Shown piece by piece: positions 45,870-54,453 of a stretch of DNA of 64,000 bases. The notes under the pieces were generated by a model, which made no database searches, had not been told where the DNA came from, and saw only the letters and a list, made by a program, of their open reading frames with translations. The position numbers and the translations under genes were made by a program. The stretch comes from Firmicutes bacterium HGW-Firmicutes-1 (GTDB lineage: Bacteria; Bacillota; Clostridia; Lachnospirales; Vallitaleaceae). Location: positions 124,001 through 188,000 of the forward strand of contig PHAG01000001.1 in the NCBI GenBank assembly GCA_002841625.1, given 5' to 3'. Every line of letters starts with the position of its first letter. Positions within the stretch are counted from its first letter, which is position 1.

Positions 45870-46754
45870 CTAGCTCTCTTTTCCATAAATTCGTTTACAT
45901 ATCCTCTTTGCAGTAGGCGTAGCGGCTAGTCCACCTTCTGCCGTTTCTTTTAGGGAATATGACATTAAATCCCCTACTTTTTTCATAGCAAGAATTACTT
46001 CATCACATGGTATGGTGCTTTCTATGCCTGCTAACACCATTTCTGCTGCTACAAATGCATTGGCAACACCTGCTGCATTTCTTTTATTACACGGCACTTC
46101 AACCAATCCAGCTACTGGATCACACACCAATCCCAAAATATTTTTTAGTGCAATGGCACATGCATGAGCGACCATTTCTGGGGTTCCTCCTGCTAATTCA
46201 ACAAGTGCTCCGGCAGCCATAGCTGATGCACTGCCACATTCTGCCTGACAGCCACCTTCTGCACCAGAAATGCTAGCATTATGCGCAATTACGATTCCAA
46301 TTGCAGAAGCTGTAAAAAGAGCCATTACTATTTTTTCTTCCTCAATATTCTTTTCCTCAGCCATAGTGAATAATGCAGCTGGGAGGATACCACAGGCTCC
46401 AGCGGTAGGAGCCGCAACAATTCTACCCATGCAAGAATTAAGCTCTGCTACTGCCAATGCTCGTGCCAATGACATGCCAAAAGCATTCCCTAATAGACTT
46501 TTACCACTGTCGACATATTGTTTCATCTTGAAGGCCGAACCACCACTCATACCACTTGCAGATTTTAGATCTGGATTTAACCCCTCAGCTACTGATTGCT
46601 TCATAACCTCCAAACTATTTAACATGATCTTATATAAATCATCAGTAGATTTTTCTAATTCTTCTGCTTGTTGGTTTATTACTAACTCAGATATATTTTT
46701 ATTAGAAGCCATTGCTTTATCTACAAGTTCTTGTATAGAATCGTATTTAATCAT
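45870..46754 (-). CDS. sdaAA: L-serine dehydratase, iron-sulfur type, alpha subunit
   Basis: A 294-residue catalytic subunit that converts L-serine to pyruvate and ammonia with a [4Fe-4S] cluster. Conserved blocks are GMSGGSAFKMKQYVDSGKSL, ATAGACGILPAAL-like APTAGACGILPA, and GAEGGCQAECGSASAMAAGA with cluster cysteines, plus CDPVAGLVEVPCNKRN. It follows the beta subunit gene by 16 bases. The split two-subunit form is typical of Clostridia and Bacilli. A proline/sodium-type symporter lies divergently upstream of the pair. Confidence 0.95.
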   Translation of the reverse strand: MIKYDSIQELVDKAMASNKNISELVINQQAEELEKSTDDLYKIMLNSLEVMKQSVAEGLNPDLKSASGMSGGSAFKMKQYVDSGKSLLGNAFGMSLARALAVAELNSCMGRIVAAPTAGACGILPAALFTMAEEKNIEEEKIVMALFTASAIGIVIAHNASISGAEGGCQAECGSASAMAAGALVELAGGTPEMVAHACAIALKNILGLVCDPVAGLVEVPCNKRNAAGVANAFVAAEMVLAGIESTIPCDEVILAMKKVGDLMSYSLKETAEGGLAATPTAKRICKRIYGKES

Positions 46755-46770
46755 TCGTAAACCCTCTCCC

Positions 46771-47430
46771 TTATAATCGTTTTAACATTGTTGAACTTAT
46801 GACATTGGGAAGCTTGGATATTTGTTCATTAAGACTTTCATTTTCTGCACCATCAATTTCTATTGCCATTACCGCTAAGCCACCACGTTCTTCACGACTT
46901 AACCGAAAATTTCCAATATTTACACCATTTTCCGCTACAAAACTTGTTACGGCTGCAATCGTACCTGGCGTATCTTTGTGCACTACAATCAATGTAGTGT
47001 TTTGACAGGATAGTTCAACTTCTAACCCATTAATGTTATTGATAGTGATATTTCCACCCCCAACAGATGCCCCTCTTACCGTAACAAGCTTGCCGCTTTT
47101 ACCCGTCAAACGAATGAGTGCTGTATTTGGATGTGCTTTATCAAAAACAGTTTCTTCAAAGCTGATTTTAATACCTTCTTCTGCTGCTAATTCTAAGCTA
47201 TGTCTAATTCTTATGTCATCCGGTAGCATGTCCATAATTCCACCTACCAATGCTTTATCAGTACCATGACCACGATAAGTTTTCGCAAAAGAACCGTGTA
47301 ACAGAATATGAGCTTCAGCTACCTCTTCGTTTAAAAGCGTTCTTGCAACTTTACCAATCCTTACTGCACCAGCAGTATGTGAGCTAGATGGGCCAATCAT
47401 GATGGGTCCAACAATATCAAACACGTTCAT
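46771..47430 (-). CDS. sdaAB: L-serine dehydratase, iron-sulfur type, beta subunit
   Basis: A 219-residue subunit with the N-terminal domain FDIVGPIMIGPSSSHTAGAV and a C-terminal ACT domain from about 147 (TLIVVHKDTPGTIAAVTSFV), which is thought to bind serine. AAGGAG precedes the ATG. It is the first gene of the sdaAB-sdaAA pair. Confidence 0.95.
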   Translation of the reverse strand: MNVFDIVGPIMIGPSSSHTAGAVRIGKVARTLLNEEVAEAHILLHGSFAKTYRGHGTDKALVGGIMDMLPDDIRIRHSLELAAEEGIKISFEETVFDKAHPNTALIRLTGKSGKLVTVRGASVGGGNITINNINGLEVELSCQNTTLIVVHKDTPGTIAAVTSFVAENGVNIGNFRLSREERGGLAVMAIEIDGAENESLNEQISKLPNVISSTMLKRL

Positions 47431-47490
47431 AAGATCTGCTCCTTTGTTTGAAGTTGTGTGTTAAGGTGACTTCAAATTACTTTTGAATTC

Positions 47491-47518
47491 ATTTTACTAC
47501 TAAAAGATTTACTTTACA
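47491..47518 (-). promoter_or_regulatory. promoter for sdaAB-sdaAA
   Basis: Minus-strand TTGTAA (47513-47518), 16-base spacer, TAAAAT (47491-47496). The region between this and the symporter promoter holds nothing else recognisable. Confidence 0.45.
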
Positions 47519-47698
47519 AACTATAAATTAAAGTTATTTCTTTCGTTTAAAATAGCTTAAAAATAATAGACCTAGTACTAGGCAAACAGTTTTTATGGAT
47601 AAAATGACCATTTCCTGTTCGTTTTTTATTTCTATTAGCATGTATTAATGAAATTTCATGATGATTGGCTAAACTTTTCATATAAATACAATTAGTCA

Positions 47699-47727
47699 TT
47701 GTTACCTTGACTTTATTCATGTATAAT
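47699..47727 (+). promoter_or_regulatory. promoter for the symporter gene
   Basis: TTGTTA (47699-47704), 17 bases, then a perfect TATAAT (47722-47727), about 30 bases before the start codon. Confidence 0.6.
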
Positions 47728-47756
47728 AAAAAAAAATTAAAGAGAGAGGTTACACG

Positions 47757-49256
47757 ATGGATTCAGTAAATATTACGAAGCTGATAGTCTTAAGTATCTA
47801 TTTACTATGCATGATTGGTGTTGGTGTTATTACTTATAGAAAGACAAGCAATTTTTCAGACTATGTTTTAGGTGGTAGGAAATTGGGAAGTTGGACAACT
47901 GCCTTATCAGCACAGGCTTCTGATATGAGCGGCTGGTTATTATTAGGTCTTCCAGGAGCTGCTTATATTGGTGGTATTGAAGCAATGTGGATAGCAATTG
48001 GTTTGGCTCTTGGTACATACGTGAATTGGAAAGTTGTAGCGACGAGATTACGTAAATATACTGAGGTGGCTAAAAACTCACTCACCCTTTCGGATTTCTT
48101 TGAAAATCGTTTCAGAGATGATACTAGAATTTTACGTGTTGTTTCTGCGATTGTTGTTATTGTATTTTTTTCTATTTATACATCCGCTCAATTTGCTGCT
48201 GGTGCAAAATTATTCGAATTGCTCATGGGTATCCCTTATGTGGTTGCCTTAATCCTTGGAGCCTTCGTAATCGTACTTTATACTTTTCTCGGTGGATTTA
48301 TGGCGGTTTCCACAACAGATGTTATTCAAGGTACTTTAATGTTTATTGCACTTATTATAGTTCCCTTTGTTGCTGTTGCAGAGCTTGGTGGTTTTGGTGC
48401 AACCTTTACGGCTCTTCAAGAGGTTGATACAAATTACTTAAATATTTTTAAGGCTACTGGAACCACCAGCAATATATCCCTTATTGCCATCATCTCAAGC
48501 TTAGCATGGGGACTTGGATATTTTGGTCAACCTCATATTTTAGTGAGATTTATGGCAGCAAAATCTTCAGATCACATCAAAAAAGCCCGACTTATTGCAA
48601 TGATATGGGTACTGATTACACTTATAGCTGCTGTTTTTGTTGGAATGGTTGGTAGAATTTATTTTGCTGGTACAACAATGCCAGATCCTGAAAAAGTTTT
48701 CATGCACATGGTAGATGGAATGTTTATACCTATTATATCTGGACTTTTTTTATCAGCAATTCTTGCAGCAAGCATGAGTACTGCTGACTCACAATTACTG
48801 GTAACAGCTTCCTCTCTATCAGAAGATTTCTACAAACAGTTCTTTAGAAAAAATGCTAAAGATAAAGAATTAATCTGGGTTGGTAGAATAGCTGTAGCTC
48901 TCGTTTCTGTAATTGCGGTTATTATAGCAATTAATCCTAACAGCTCTGTTTTCGGCTTGGTTGCGAATGCATGGGCAGGCTTTGGCGCTGCATTTGGACC
49001 AGTTATTCTCCTTTGTCTTTTCTGGAAGAGAATGAATAAGTGGGGGGCAATGGCAGGTATGATTTCTGGTACGGTAACAGTTATCTTATGGATTACAATA
49101 GCTAAAAATATGACTGGTAGTATTTGGCAAATTTATGAAATTGTTCCAGCTTTTATAGTTGCAGTTATTTCGATTATCGTAGTTTCATTGATTACCAAAG
49201 CACCATCGAAAGAAATTATAGATGAATTTGAAAGCATTGAATTAACACAAATATAA
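47757..49256 (+). CDS. putP: sodium/solute symporter, PutP (sodium/proline) type
   Basis: A 499-residue protein of the SSS family with thirteen predicted membrane segments. The start shows SDYVLGGRKLGSWTTALSAQ followed by ASDMSGWLLLGLPGA, which matches PutP, and later GLGYFGQPHILVRFMA and ILAASMSTADSQLLVTASSL with the sodium-site serines and threonines. It imports proline (or another small solute) with Na+. GAGAGAGG precedes the ATG. Substrate call as proline is by closest family likeness. Confidence 0.9.
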   Translation: MDSVNITKLIVLSIYLLCMIGVGVITYRKTSNFSDYVLGGRKLGSWTTALSAQASDMSGWLLLGLPGAAYIGGIEAMWIAIGLALGTYVNWKVVATRLRKYTEVAKNSLTLSDFFENRFRDDTRILRVVSAIVVIVFFSIYTSAQFAAGAKLFELLMGIPYVVALILGAFVIVLYTFLGGFMAVSTTDVIQGTLMFIALIIVPFVAVAELGGFGATFTALQEVDTNYLNIFKATGTTSNISLIAIISSLAWGLGYFGQPHILVRFMAAKSSDHIKKARLIAMIWVLITLIAAVFVGMVGRIYFAGTTMPDPEKVFMHMVDGMFIPIISGLFLSAILAASMSTADSQLLVTASSLSEDFYKQFFRKNAKDKELIWVGRIAVALVSVIAVIIAINPNSSVFGLVANAWAGFGAAFGPVILLCLFWKRMNKWGAMAGMISGTVTVILWITIAKNMTGSIWQIYEIVPAFIVAVISIIVVSLITKAPSKEIIDEFESIELTQI

Positions 49257-49292
49257 TAGTTCCGAATAAAATAAAGGCTCTTTAATTATGGC

Positions 49293-49385
49293 AAAAGCAC
49301 TTATTGATGTTAACACTTTACACCTGCACTGCAGATTAGTTATCTGTTTGTGCACAATGTAAATGTTAATATGATAAGTGCTTTT
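49293..49385. terminator. long imperfect inverted repeat / bidirectional terminator
   Basis: AAAAGCACTTAT at one end pairs with ATAAGTGCTTTT at the other. Inner blocks GTTAACA/TGTTAA-like, TTTACA/TGTAAA and TGCAC/GTGCA continue the pairing for about 38 bases on each side. It lies between the symporter and the convergent ywbE gene. Confidence 0.7.
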
Positions 49386-49398
49386 ATTTTGATGTAAA

Positions 49399-49590
49399 TC
49401 AGAAAACCTCTTTCACCCTACCAACAATACCACCCTCTAGCATTACCTTAATGCCACGTGGGTGATTGGGAGAATTGGTCAGTATTCGTTGAACAATACC
49501 TTCTGTCAATTTTCCTGAGTTTTGATCTTGTTTTTGTACAACTTTTACTTTAACACCTTGTTTTACATTTACTCGCTTAGTTCCATCCAT
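49399..49590 (-). CDS. ywbE: YwbE-family protein
   Basis: A 63-residue protein of the conserved YwbE family (DUF2196). The pattern VNVKQGVKVKVVQKQDQNSG then LTEGIVQRILTNSPNHPRGI and KVMLEGGIVGRVKEV fits the whole family length. It resembles a small beta-barrel (KOW/SH3-like). Function is unknown. It is a single gene. Confidence 0.88.
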   Translation of the reverse strand: MDGTKRVNVKQGVKVKVVQKQDQNSGKLTEGIVQRILTNSPNHPRGIKVMLEGGIVGRVKEVF

Positions 49591-49660
49591 GATTTTTACG
49601 CTCCTAACTATTTTATATCAGCCCTAGTATATAACATTTTCTGTTAAAGTACAAACAGTT

Positions 49661-51070
49661 TTATGAACTTGATCTTGGATAGCGATATTGTTGATGCTTT
49701 TCGAAGGTATTGGCATATCCTAATAATTTATCTTCCGTAAAACTCTTTCCCGTCAATGTAATTCCCACTGGCTCATTTTCTTTTGCATACCCCCCTGGCA
49801 ATGTTACTGATGGATAACCTGCTTTCGCCGCAATCCCAACTCCTTCTGAACCCACAAAAAGAAGGGCATCCAAATTGCTTTGATCAATTACAGCTTCAAG
49901 TTCTTTACCATATTTTATACTATCACTAAGCGCTTGCTGATACTTTTCCTCATAATCCTTTTGAAGAGCTAAACACCTTTCAAATATTGTCTGCCCATAG
50001 GGTGCTCTTACTTGTGTATTTTCATTGTTAAATTGTACAATTTCTTCTAGTGTTTTTACAGGCGCTATTTCACCTAAGCTCTCAAAATACTTCTTTAATG
50101 CTATAGGAAATTCATAAAACAAAACATCCTTGTTTATATTGTGAGGACTGTTGTTAATTTTAACTTCTATAACTGTTGCACCTAATTCTTCAAATTTAGC
50201 AACTGCTTTATAAAACATTTCAAGCTTTTCAGTTTTTACATTTTTTATAAACTCACCTTGAGGCAGCCCTAATTTAACACCAATTAAAGAAGCACCTTCT
50301 AAGGAATGCAAATAATTTGGCAATGAATGCTTCAATTGGGTTGAAGCGTCCCAATGATCTTCACCTTTCATAATATCAAGAACGATTGCCGCGTCTATTA
50401 TATTTCTACTCATAGGGCCAGGTACATCTTGCGTCCAGGATATTGGAATAATGCCATATCTACTAGCAACACCAACGGTTGGTTTTACTCCAATAATTCC
50501 ATTGCAGCTCGCCGGATCTATAATGGATCCAGATGTTTCAGTTCCAATAGCTACAGTACAAAAATCCATGGCTATTGCAACACCCGAACCCGAACTCGAA
50601 CCTCCAACATCAAAATTACCATACGGATTTTTCACTTGCCCACCTAAAGTACTAAAGCCAGCAGGCATATGATCTGTGATAATATTAGCAAACTCCGTTA
50701 AATTCGTTTTTCCAATAATAATAGCACCCGCTTCTTTAAGCTTTTTAACAATGGTAGCATCATAATTTGCATAAAGATTTTCAAGGATTAGAGCACCAGC
50801 TGTTGTCCTTAGCTTCCCATCAAAATCAGCATTAATATTATCTTTTAATAAAATTGGAATCCCATGAAGCAAGCTTCTTCTCCCTCTTTCTCTTCTTTCT
50901 TCATCTAATTCAAGTGCTATACTCAAAGCATCTGAATTAATTTCAAAAACGCTGTTATATAAATGATCATATTGATGAATACGATCAATATAATATTGTG
51001 TTAGCTTTGTTGCTGACAACGTTCCTATTTGCATCTGCTCTTGTAGTTCTAATATATTAAAGTCTTTCAT
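49661..51070 (-). CDS. amidase signature family hydrolase
   Basis: A 469-residue amidase with the Ser-cisSer-Lys triad: K76 in ILLKDNIN, S158 in VGGSSSGSG, and nucleophile S182 in TETSGSIIDPAS. The start is an ATG with AGGAG rather far (about 14 bases) upstream. It resembles the long-chain Clostridia/Bacillus amidases of unknown substrate more than GatA, which would normally sit with gatB and gatC. It has no signal peptide, so it acts in the cytoplasm. Confidence 0.9.
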   Translation of the reverse strand: MKDFNILELQEQMQIGTLSATKLTQYYIDRIHQYDHLYNSVFEINSDALSIALELDEERRERGRRSLLHGIPILLKDNINADFDGKLRTTAGALILENLYANYDATIVKKLKEAGAIIIGKTNLTEFANIITDHMPAGFSTLGGQVKNPYGNFDVGGSSSGSGVAIAMDFCTVAIGTETSGSIIDPASCNGIIGVKPTVGVASRYGIIPISWTQDVPGPMSRNIIDAAIVLDIMKGEDHWDASTQLKHSLPNYLHSLEGASLIGVKLGLPQGEFIKNVKTEKLEMFYKAVAKFEELGATVIEVKINNSPHNINKDVLFYEFPIALKKYFESLGEIAPVKTLEEIVQFNNENTQVRAPYGQTIFERCLALQKDYEEKYQQALSDSIKYGKELEAVIDQSNLDALLFVGSEGVGIAAKAGYPSVTLPGGYAKENEPVGITLTGKSFTEDKLLGYANTFEKHQQYRYPRSSS

Positions 51071-51163
51071 ATTTACAAACTAAGCTCCTATTCATATTGG
51101 TTAGGTTCATTTATAGTTTGTTTCATCCTTTATATTTTAATTCCTTGATTTTTAATATATTCA

Positions 51164-51207
51164 ATGTTACAAAACCTCCGCATTCGCTACGGTTTCGTAA
51201 CCGAATG
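51164..51207. repeat. interspersed repeat with hairpin, copy 1 of family B
   Basis: A 22-base motif (ATGTTACAAAACCT, then CCGCATTC) recurs at 52477-52498 with one change. Here its end runs into a hairpin with arms CATTCG and CGAATG (51181-51207). A second G/C-rich inverted segment follows to about 51246. Confidence 0.6.
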
Positions 51208-51282
51208 AAAGCTTTGCTTGCACATCTGTGGGGGCTTGAATCCCCTCCGATGTTGGAATTAGTTTTTCATATATTAATTTAT

Positions 51283-51564
51283 TTATCCTTGTATCTCTTC
51301 AACCCCATGTATTTCAATCTCATACTGCTCTTCAATATCCTTCATTACAAGGTCCAATATTTGTCGACACAATAACCTATTATTTCCAACTACACCTATT
51401 CCAATAACTCCTTGATTTATCATATCATTTTTTTCAATTTCAGAAATACTGATATTATGCTTCCCTCTCATTCTGTTAATCATACTTTTTATAACACTTC
51501 TTTTATCCTTTAAAGATTGTGCATCAAATATTTTAAAAGAAACCTTAATCCCAAGTAACACCAT
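51283..51564 (-). CDS. DUF503 (YlxP-like) protein
   Basis: A 93-residue protein of the DUF503 family, recognised by LGIKVSFKIFDAQSLKDKRS and VIKSMINRMRGKHNISISEI. The YlxP relative is often encoded with ribosome-associated factors such as rbfA, but here it is alone. Its function is not established. Confidence 0.87.
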   Translation of the reverse strand: MVLLGIKVSFKIFDAQSLKDKRSVIKSMINRMRGKHNISISEIEKNDMINQGVIGIGVVGNNRLLCRQILDLVMKDIEEQYEIEIHGVEEIQG

Positions 51565-51727
51565 TTATATCATCTCCTTGCCCTAATAATCTTCAATTAA
51601 TGAACAACTATATCCATTTTACTCCAGTACAGCAATATTGGAAAGGCATATGGTATGATTTGCTTGTATGGAGTAATGAAAAAGCTGGCCATACTAATAA
51701 TATCCATCATAACGAAAGGAGCTAAAC

Positions 51728-51973
51728 ATGAAAAATTTTGTAGATGAATCCAAACTAACACGCGCTATGAAAAATTATATAGATGAAAACAAACTGAAAA
51801 GAGTACCGACTGGGACTATTTTTGGCTATAGAGACGTCGTATCTGATGTTTTAGATACCGCCAGACATTCTAAATATGGTGAAATATTCAAGAACCAAGT
51901 AGAAGAGGGTTTGATTAAAGATGTAGCGATCGAAAAAGAAACTGACGCTAGAATGCTATACAGAAAGTTATGA
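51728..51973 (+). CDS. small protein of unknown function with an internal repeat
   Basis: An 81-residue charged protein with a good GAAAGGAG ribosome site. Residues 2-12 (KNFVDESKLTR) and 15-25 (KNYIDENKLKR) are near copies. No signal or membrane segment is present. I recognise no family. It lies about 145 bases ahead of the CBM25 gene on the same strand and may be cotranscribed. Confidence 0.6.
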   Translation: MKNFVDESKLTRAMKNYIDENKLKRVPTGTIFGYRDVVSDVLDTARHSKYGEIFKNQVEEGLIKDVAIEKETDARMLYRKL

Positions 51974-52117
51974 TTAACGTACTCATTCGCTAGATAAAAA
52001 TTTTTTGAGAATAAATATTTCGCTCTCGGAGATAATAAAAACATAGCAATACTCGCAAATACAATATTGTTAAAAAACAACCTAAACGTCTAAAAAAACC
52101 AAAAGGAGAAACTCAAT

Positions 52118-52426
52118 ATGTACAATTTATATGTTGATAATGGTGTTATAATAAAACCAAACGTAATAGCTAAGGGCGACAGTACTACAGTTATATACAA
52201 TGGTCTTCTTTACAACTCTGGAGCAGATGATGTTTATCTTCATGCTGGTTATGGAAACACATGGGATAATTCGAAAGATATAAAAATGACAAAAACCTAT
52301 GATGGTTTCGAGGCAAGTGTTCCTGTTATAGGCAATCAACCCTTAAATATTGCTTTTAAAGATAGTGCTAATAACTGGGATAATAACTGCACAAGAAATT
52401 ATACCTTTGAAGTTCAAGATAAATAA
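52118..52426 (+). CDS. stand-alone CBM25-like carbohydrate-binding protein
   Basis: A 102-residue single-domain protein with the CBM25 starch/glycogen-binding pattern VIYNGLLYNSGADDVYLHAG, YGNTWDN and ...FKDSANNWDNNCTRNYTF, including aromatic binding residues. There is no signal peptide, so it should act in the cytoplasm, perhaps binding stored glycogen. AAAGGAG supports the ATG. Most CBM25 modules are parts of secreted amylases; a free one is less usual. Confidence 0.8.
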   Translation: MYNLYVDNGVIIKPNVIAKGDSTTVIYNGLLYNSGADDVYLHAGYGNTWDNSKDIKMTKTYDGFEASVPVIGNQPLNIAFKDSANNWDNNCTRNYTFEVQDK

Positions 52427-52436
52427 TTTAAAATGA

Positions 52437-52472
52437 ATAACCCTCCTAATAAATTTTAATAGGAGGGTTTTA
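52437..52472 (+). terminator. terminator after the CBM25 gene
   Basis: AACCCTCCTA and TAGGAGGGTT pair perfectly over an 11-base loop, followed by TTATTATAT. Confidence 0.88.
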
Positions 52473-52476
52473 TTAT

Positions 52477-52498
52477 ATGTTACAAAACCTACGCATTC
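52477..52498. repeat. interspersed repeat, copy 2 of family B
   Basis: The motif differs from 51164-51185 by one base. It touches the 3' end of the metalloprotease gene, whereas copy 1 is near the 3' end of the DUF503 gene. Confidence 0.6.
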
Positions 52499-52500
52499 AG

Positions 52501-53208
52501 TTAAACAGTCATTTTCCAACTTGATTTCGCTAACCAGTCTTGTCGTTGTTCATAATCAGGAAGTATTTTACCGACCAGTCTCCAAAAAGATCGATCATGA
52601 TTCAGATGTATCATATGACACATTTCATGAACAACTACGTAATCAATTACTTCCAGTGGTGCCATCGCCAACTTCCAATTAAAAGTCAACTGTAGTTTAG
52701 AATCGCAAGTTCCCCAGGTACGAATGCTATTATAAATTTGAATAGAACGTGGCTTTGTTTTGAAGCTGCTTTGATAAGCTCGAATACGGCCTTCTACTAA
52801 GGCCTTACACTGCTGATAATAAAACCGTTTTAGTGCCTGCTTGATTTTTTCATCTTCATGTTGTTTCACATATATAAATAACTTCTCTGTTTCTAATACG
52901 ACATAATCTTGCTTGATTTCATGATCTTCTACGATCTGTATGGGATAGGTTTTTCCTAAAAAAAGAAAGGTTTCACCATGGTCATAAATTTTGTCCTTTT
53001 TTCCATCTGTTCGGTCTTTCATTTCTTGCGTCTTTTGCAGAATCCAATCCCACTTACTCTCCAATAATTTAAGCACACTTTCTTCAGAAGTCTCTTTTGG
53101 AACCCGAACTTCTATGTGTCCATAAATATCTATATAGATACCTGTTGTTTTACGTTTCTTATAAGTTAAATTAAAATCTATGGTCTCACCTAAAAACATA
53201 TGTGTCAT
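52501..53208 (-). CDS. YgjP-like (DUF45) zinc metalloprotease
   Basis: A 235-residue protein with a zinc motif HEMCH at 194-198, followed by HLNHDRSFW, which provides the third ligand. TWGTCDSKLQLTFNWKLAMA ahead of it is the DUF45/SprT-like signature. YgjP relatives occur alone or with restriction systems; no such system is nearby. GGAG precedes the ATG. Substrate unknown. Confidence 0.9.
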   Translation of the reverse strand: MTHMFLGETIDFNLTYKKRKTTGIYIDIYGHIEVRVPKETSEESVLKLLESKWDWILQKTQEMKDRTDGKKDKIYDHGETFLFLGKTYPIQIVEDHEIKQDYVVLETEKLFIYVKQHEDEKIKQALKRFYYQQCKALVEGRIRAYQSSFKTKPRSIQIYNSIRTWGTCDSKLQLTFNWKLAMAPLEVIDYVVVHEMCHMIHLNHDRSFWRLVGKILPDYEQRQDWLAKSSWKMTV

Positions 53209-53238
53209 TATAATCTCCTCACTCGTCCCCTGCTTCTC

Positions 53239-54162
53239 TCATTTATGAATTCGATGCATAATGATTTCCTTCACATGATGAATGAAGTCCTCATGGGCTT
53301 TTTCAACGAAAAACATTGAGAGTCCACCCAATCCAACATGAGTACCAACTGCTACTCCCATCTGCATAATGAATATATCCCCTTTGAATCCTGTTTCAGT
53401 TATAAATTTCGCTTTGAGATTCTCTGCTTTATGCATATCCGATGTATAACCAATGATCACAAAATTTGTTTGATCATAATCAACCCGCTTTATAAATTCT
53501 TCAATATAATAATTTAATACCTGCTTATATCCTCGTTTTTTTGCAATGATAGCACCTTTTGTATTTTTCATTGACATAATAGGTTTAATGCTTAACATTT
53601 TACCAATCATTGCGCTTGTATTAGAAAGCCTTCCACTGCGAATTAAATTGTCTAAATCATCTACTGATAAATAATGCTTGATTCGATATTTTATTGCCTG
53701 ACAGTACTCAATGAGTTGTTCAAAGGTATAACCTTTATCACGAAGCATGGCACATTTCATAATAAGCCATCCACTTCCGTGACTCATAGCCACTGAATCA
53801 ATGACTTCGTACCGTATTTTTGATTCAGGATATTTTTCATAATAGAGATCTTTGGCTAATACTGCACCCTGATAAGATCCACTCGTTCCACTTGACATAC
53901 AAATACATAACACCACTTCATATCCTTGCTCATCTGCTTCTCGAATACAAGTAATAAATGATTCTGGGCTGGGCATAGATGTAGTAGGAGGATTTTTGTA
54001 GGTTGCTAACTTGTTGTAAAATTCATCTGTTTCAATATCCATTCGATCTCTAAATTCTTGCCCATCAATCGTAACGATCAATGGTGCGATACTAATCTCA
54101 TATTGTTCTAATATTTCTATGGATAAATCACAGGTAGAATCAGCCATTAATTTGATTTTCAT
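53239..54162 (-). CDS. DegV family fatty-acid-binding protein
   Basis: The ATG at 54160-54162 is used because GGGAG lies before it and the protein then begins MKIKLMADSTCDL, the normal DegV start. This gives 307 residues. Other blocks are PPTTSMPSPESF, CMSSGTSGSYQGAVLA and VDDLDNLIRSGRLSNTSAMI. DegV/FakB proteins carry a fatty acid to the FakA kinase for use in membrane lipids. No fakA gene is near. Confidence 0.92.
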   Translation of the reverse strand: MKIKLMADSTCDLSIEILEQYEISIAPLIVTIDGQEFRDRMDIETDEFYNKLATYKNPPTTSMPSPESFITCIREADEQGYEVVLCICMSSGTSGSYQGAVLAKDLYYEKYPESKIRYEVIDSVAMSHGSGWLIMKCAMLRDKGYTFEQLIEYCQAIKYRIKHYLSVDDLDNLIRSGRLSNTSAMIGKMLSIKPIMSMKNTKGAIIAKKRGYKQVLNYYIEEFIKRVDYDQTNFVIIGYTSDMHKAENLKAKFITETGFKGDIFIMQMGVAVGTHVGLGGLSMFFVEKAHEDFIHHVKEIIMHRIHK

Positions 54163-54308
54163 TTGCACTCCCATCGTTGATAGTGAATTTAACATATTTT
54201 TATAATAATTATTATACATATTGATTGCCTAGTATATTGCTTGTATATTTTACCATCTGTACTGACACCTTTCAACCTTTTTCGCGTCTATGCTACATAT
54301 ATTAAAGG

Positions 54309-54337
54309 TTGACAAATAATAGCAACTTCGATAAAAT
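54309..54337 (+). promoter_or_regulatory. sigma-A promoter of the P-type ATPase gene
   Basis: TTGACA (54309-54314, perfect), 17 bases, TAAAAT (54332-54337). The leader of about 110 bases is AT-rich with no obvious riboswitch. Confidence 0.7.
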
Positions 54338-54453
54338 GATTAATTAGCATATTAATCTAATATAATAAAAAGTTCTCACTTATTTTGTATAAATATAGCA
54401 TATAAGATAAACAATGAAAAATAATGAATAAAAAAAATAAATGAGGTGTTTAT

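Noticed and set aside
51208-51246. tRNA-like T-arm (GGGGG, TTGAATCCCC)
   Set aside because: No anticodon arm, acceptor stem or CCA-side match could be built; it is more likely part of the family B repeat.
52501-53208. Metalloprotease as part of a restriction-type defence system
   Set aside because: YgjP-like proteins can occur with restriction genes, but no nuclease or methylase gene lies nearby.
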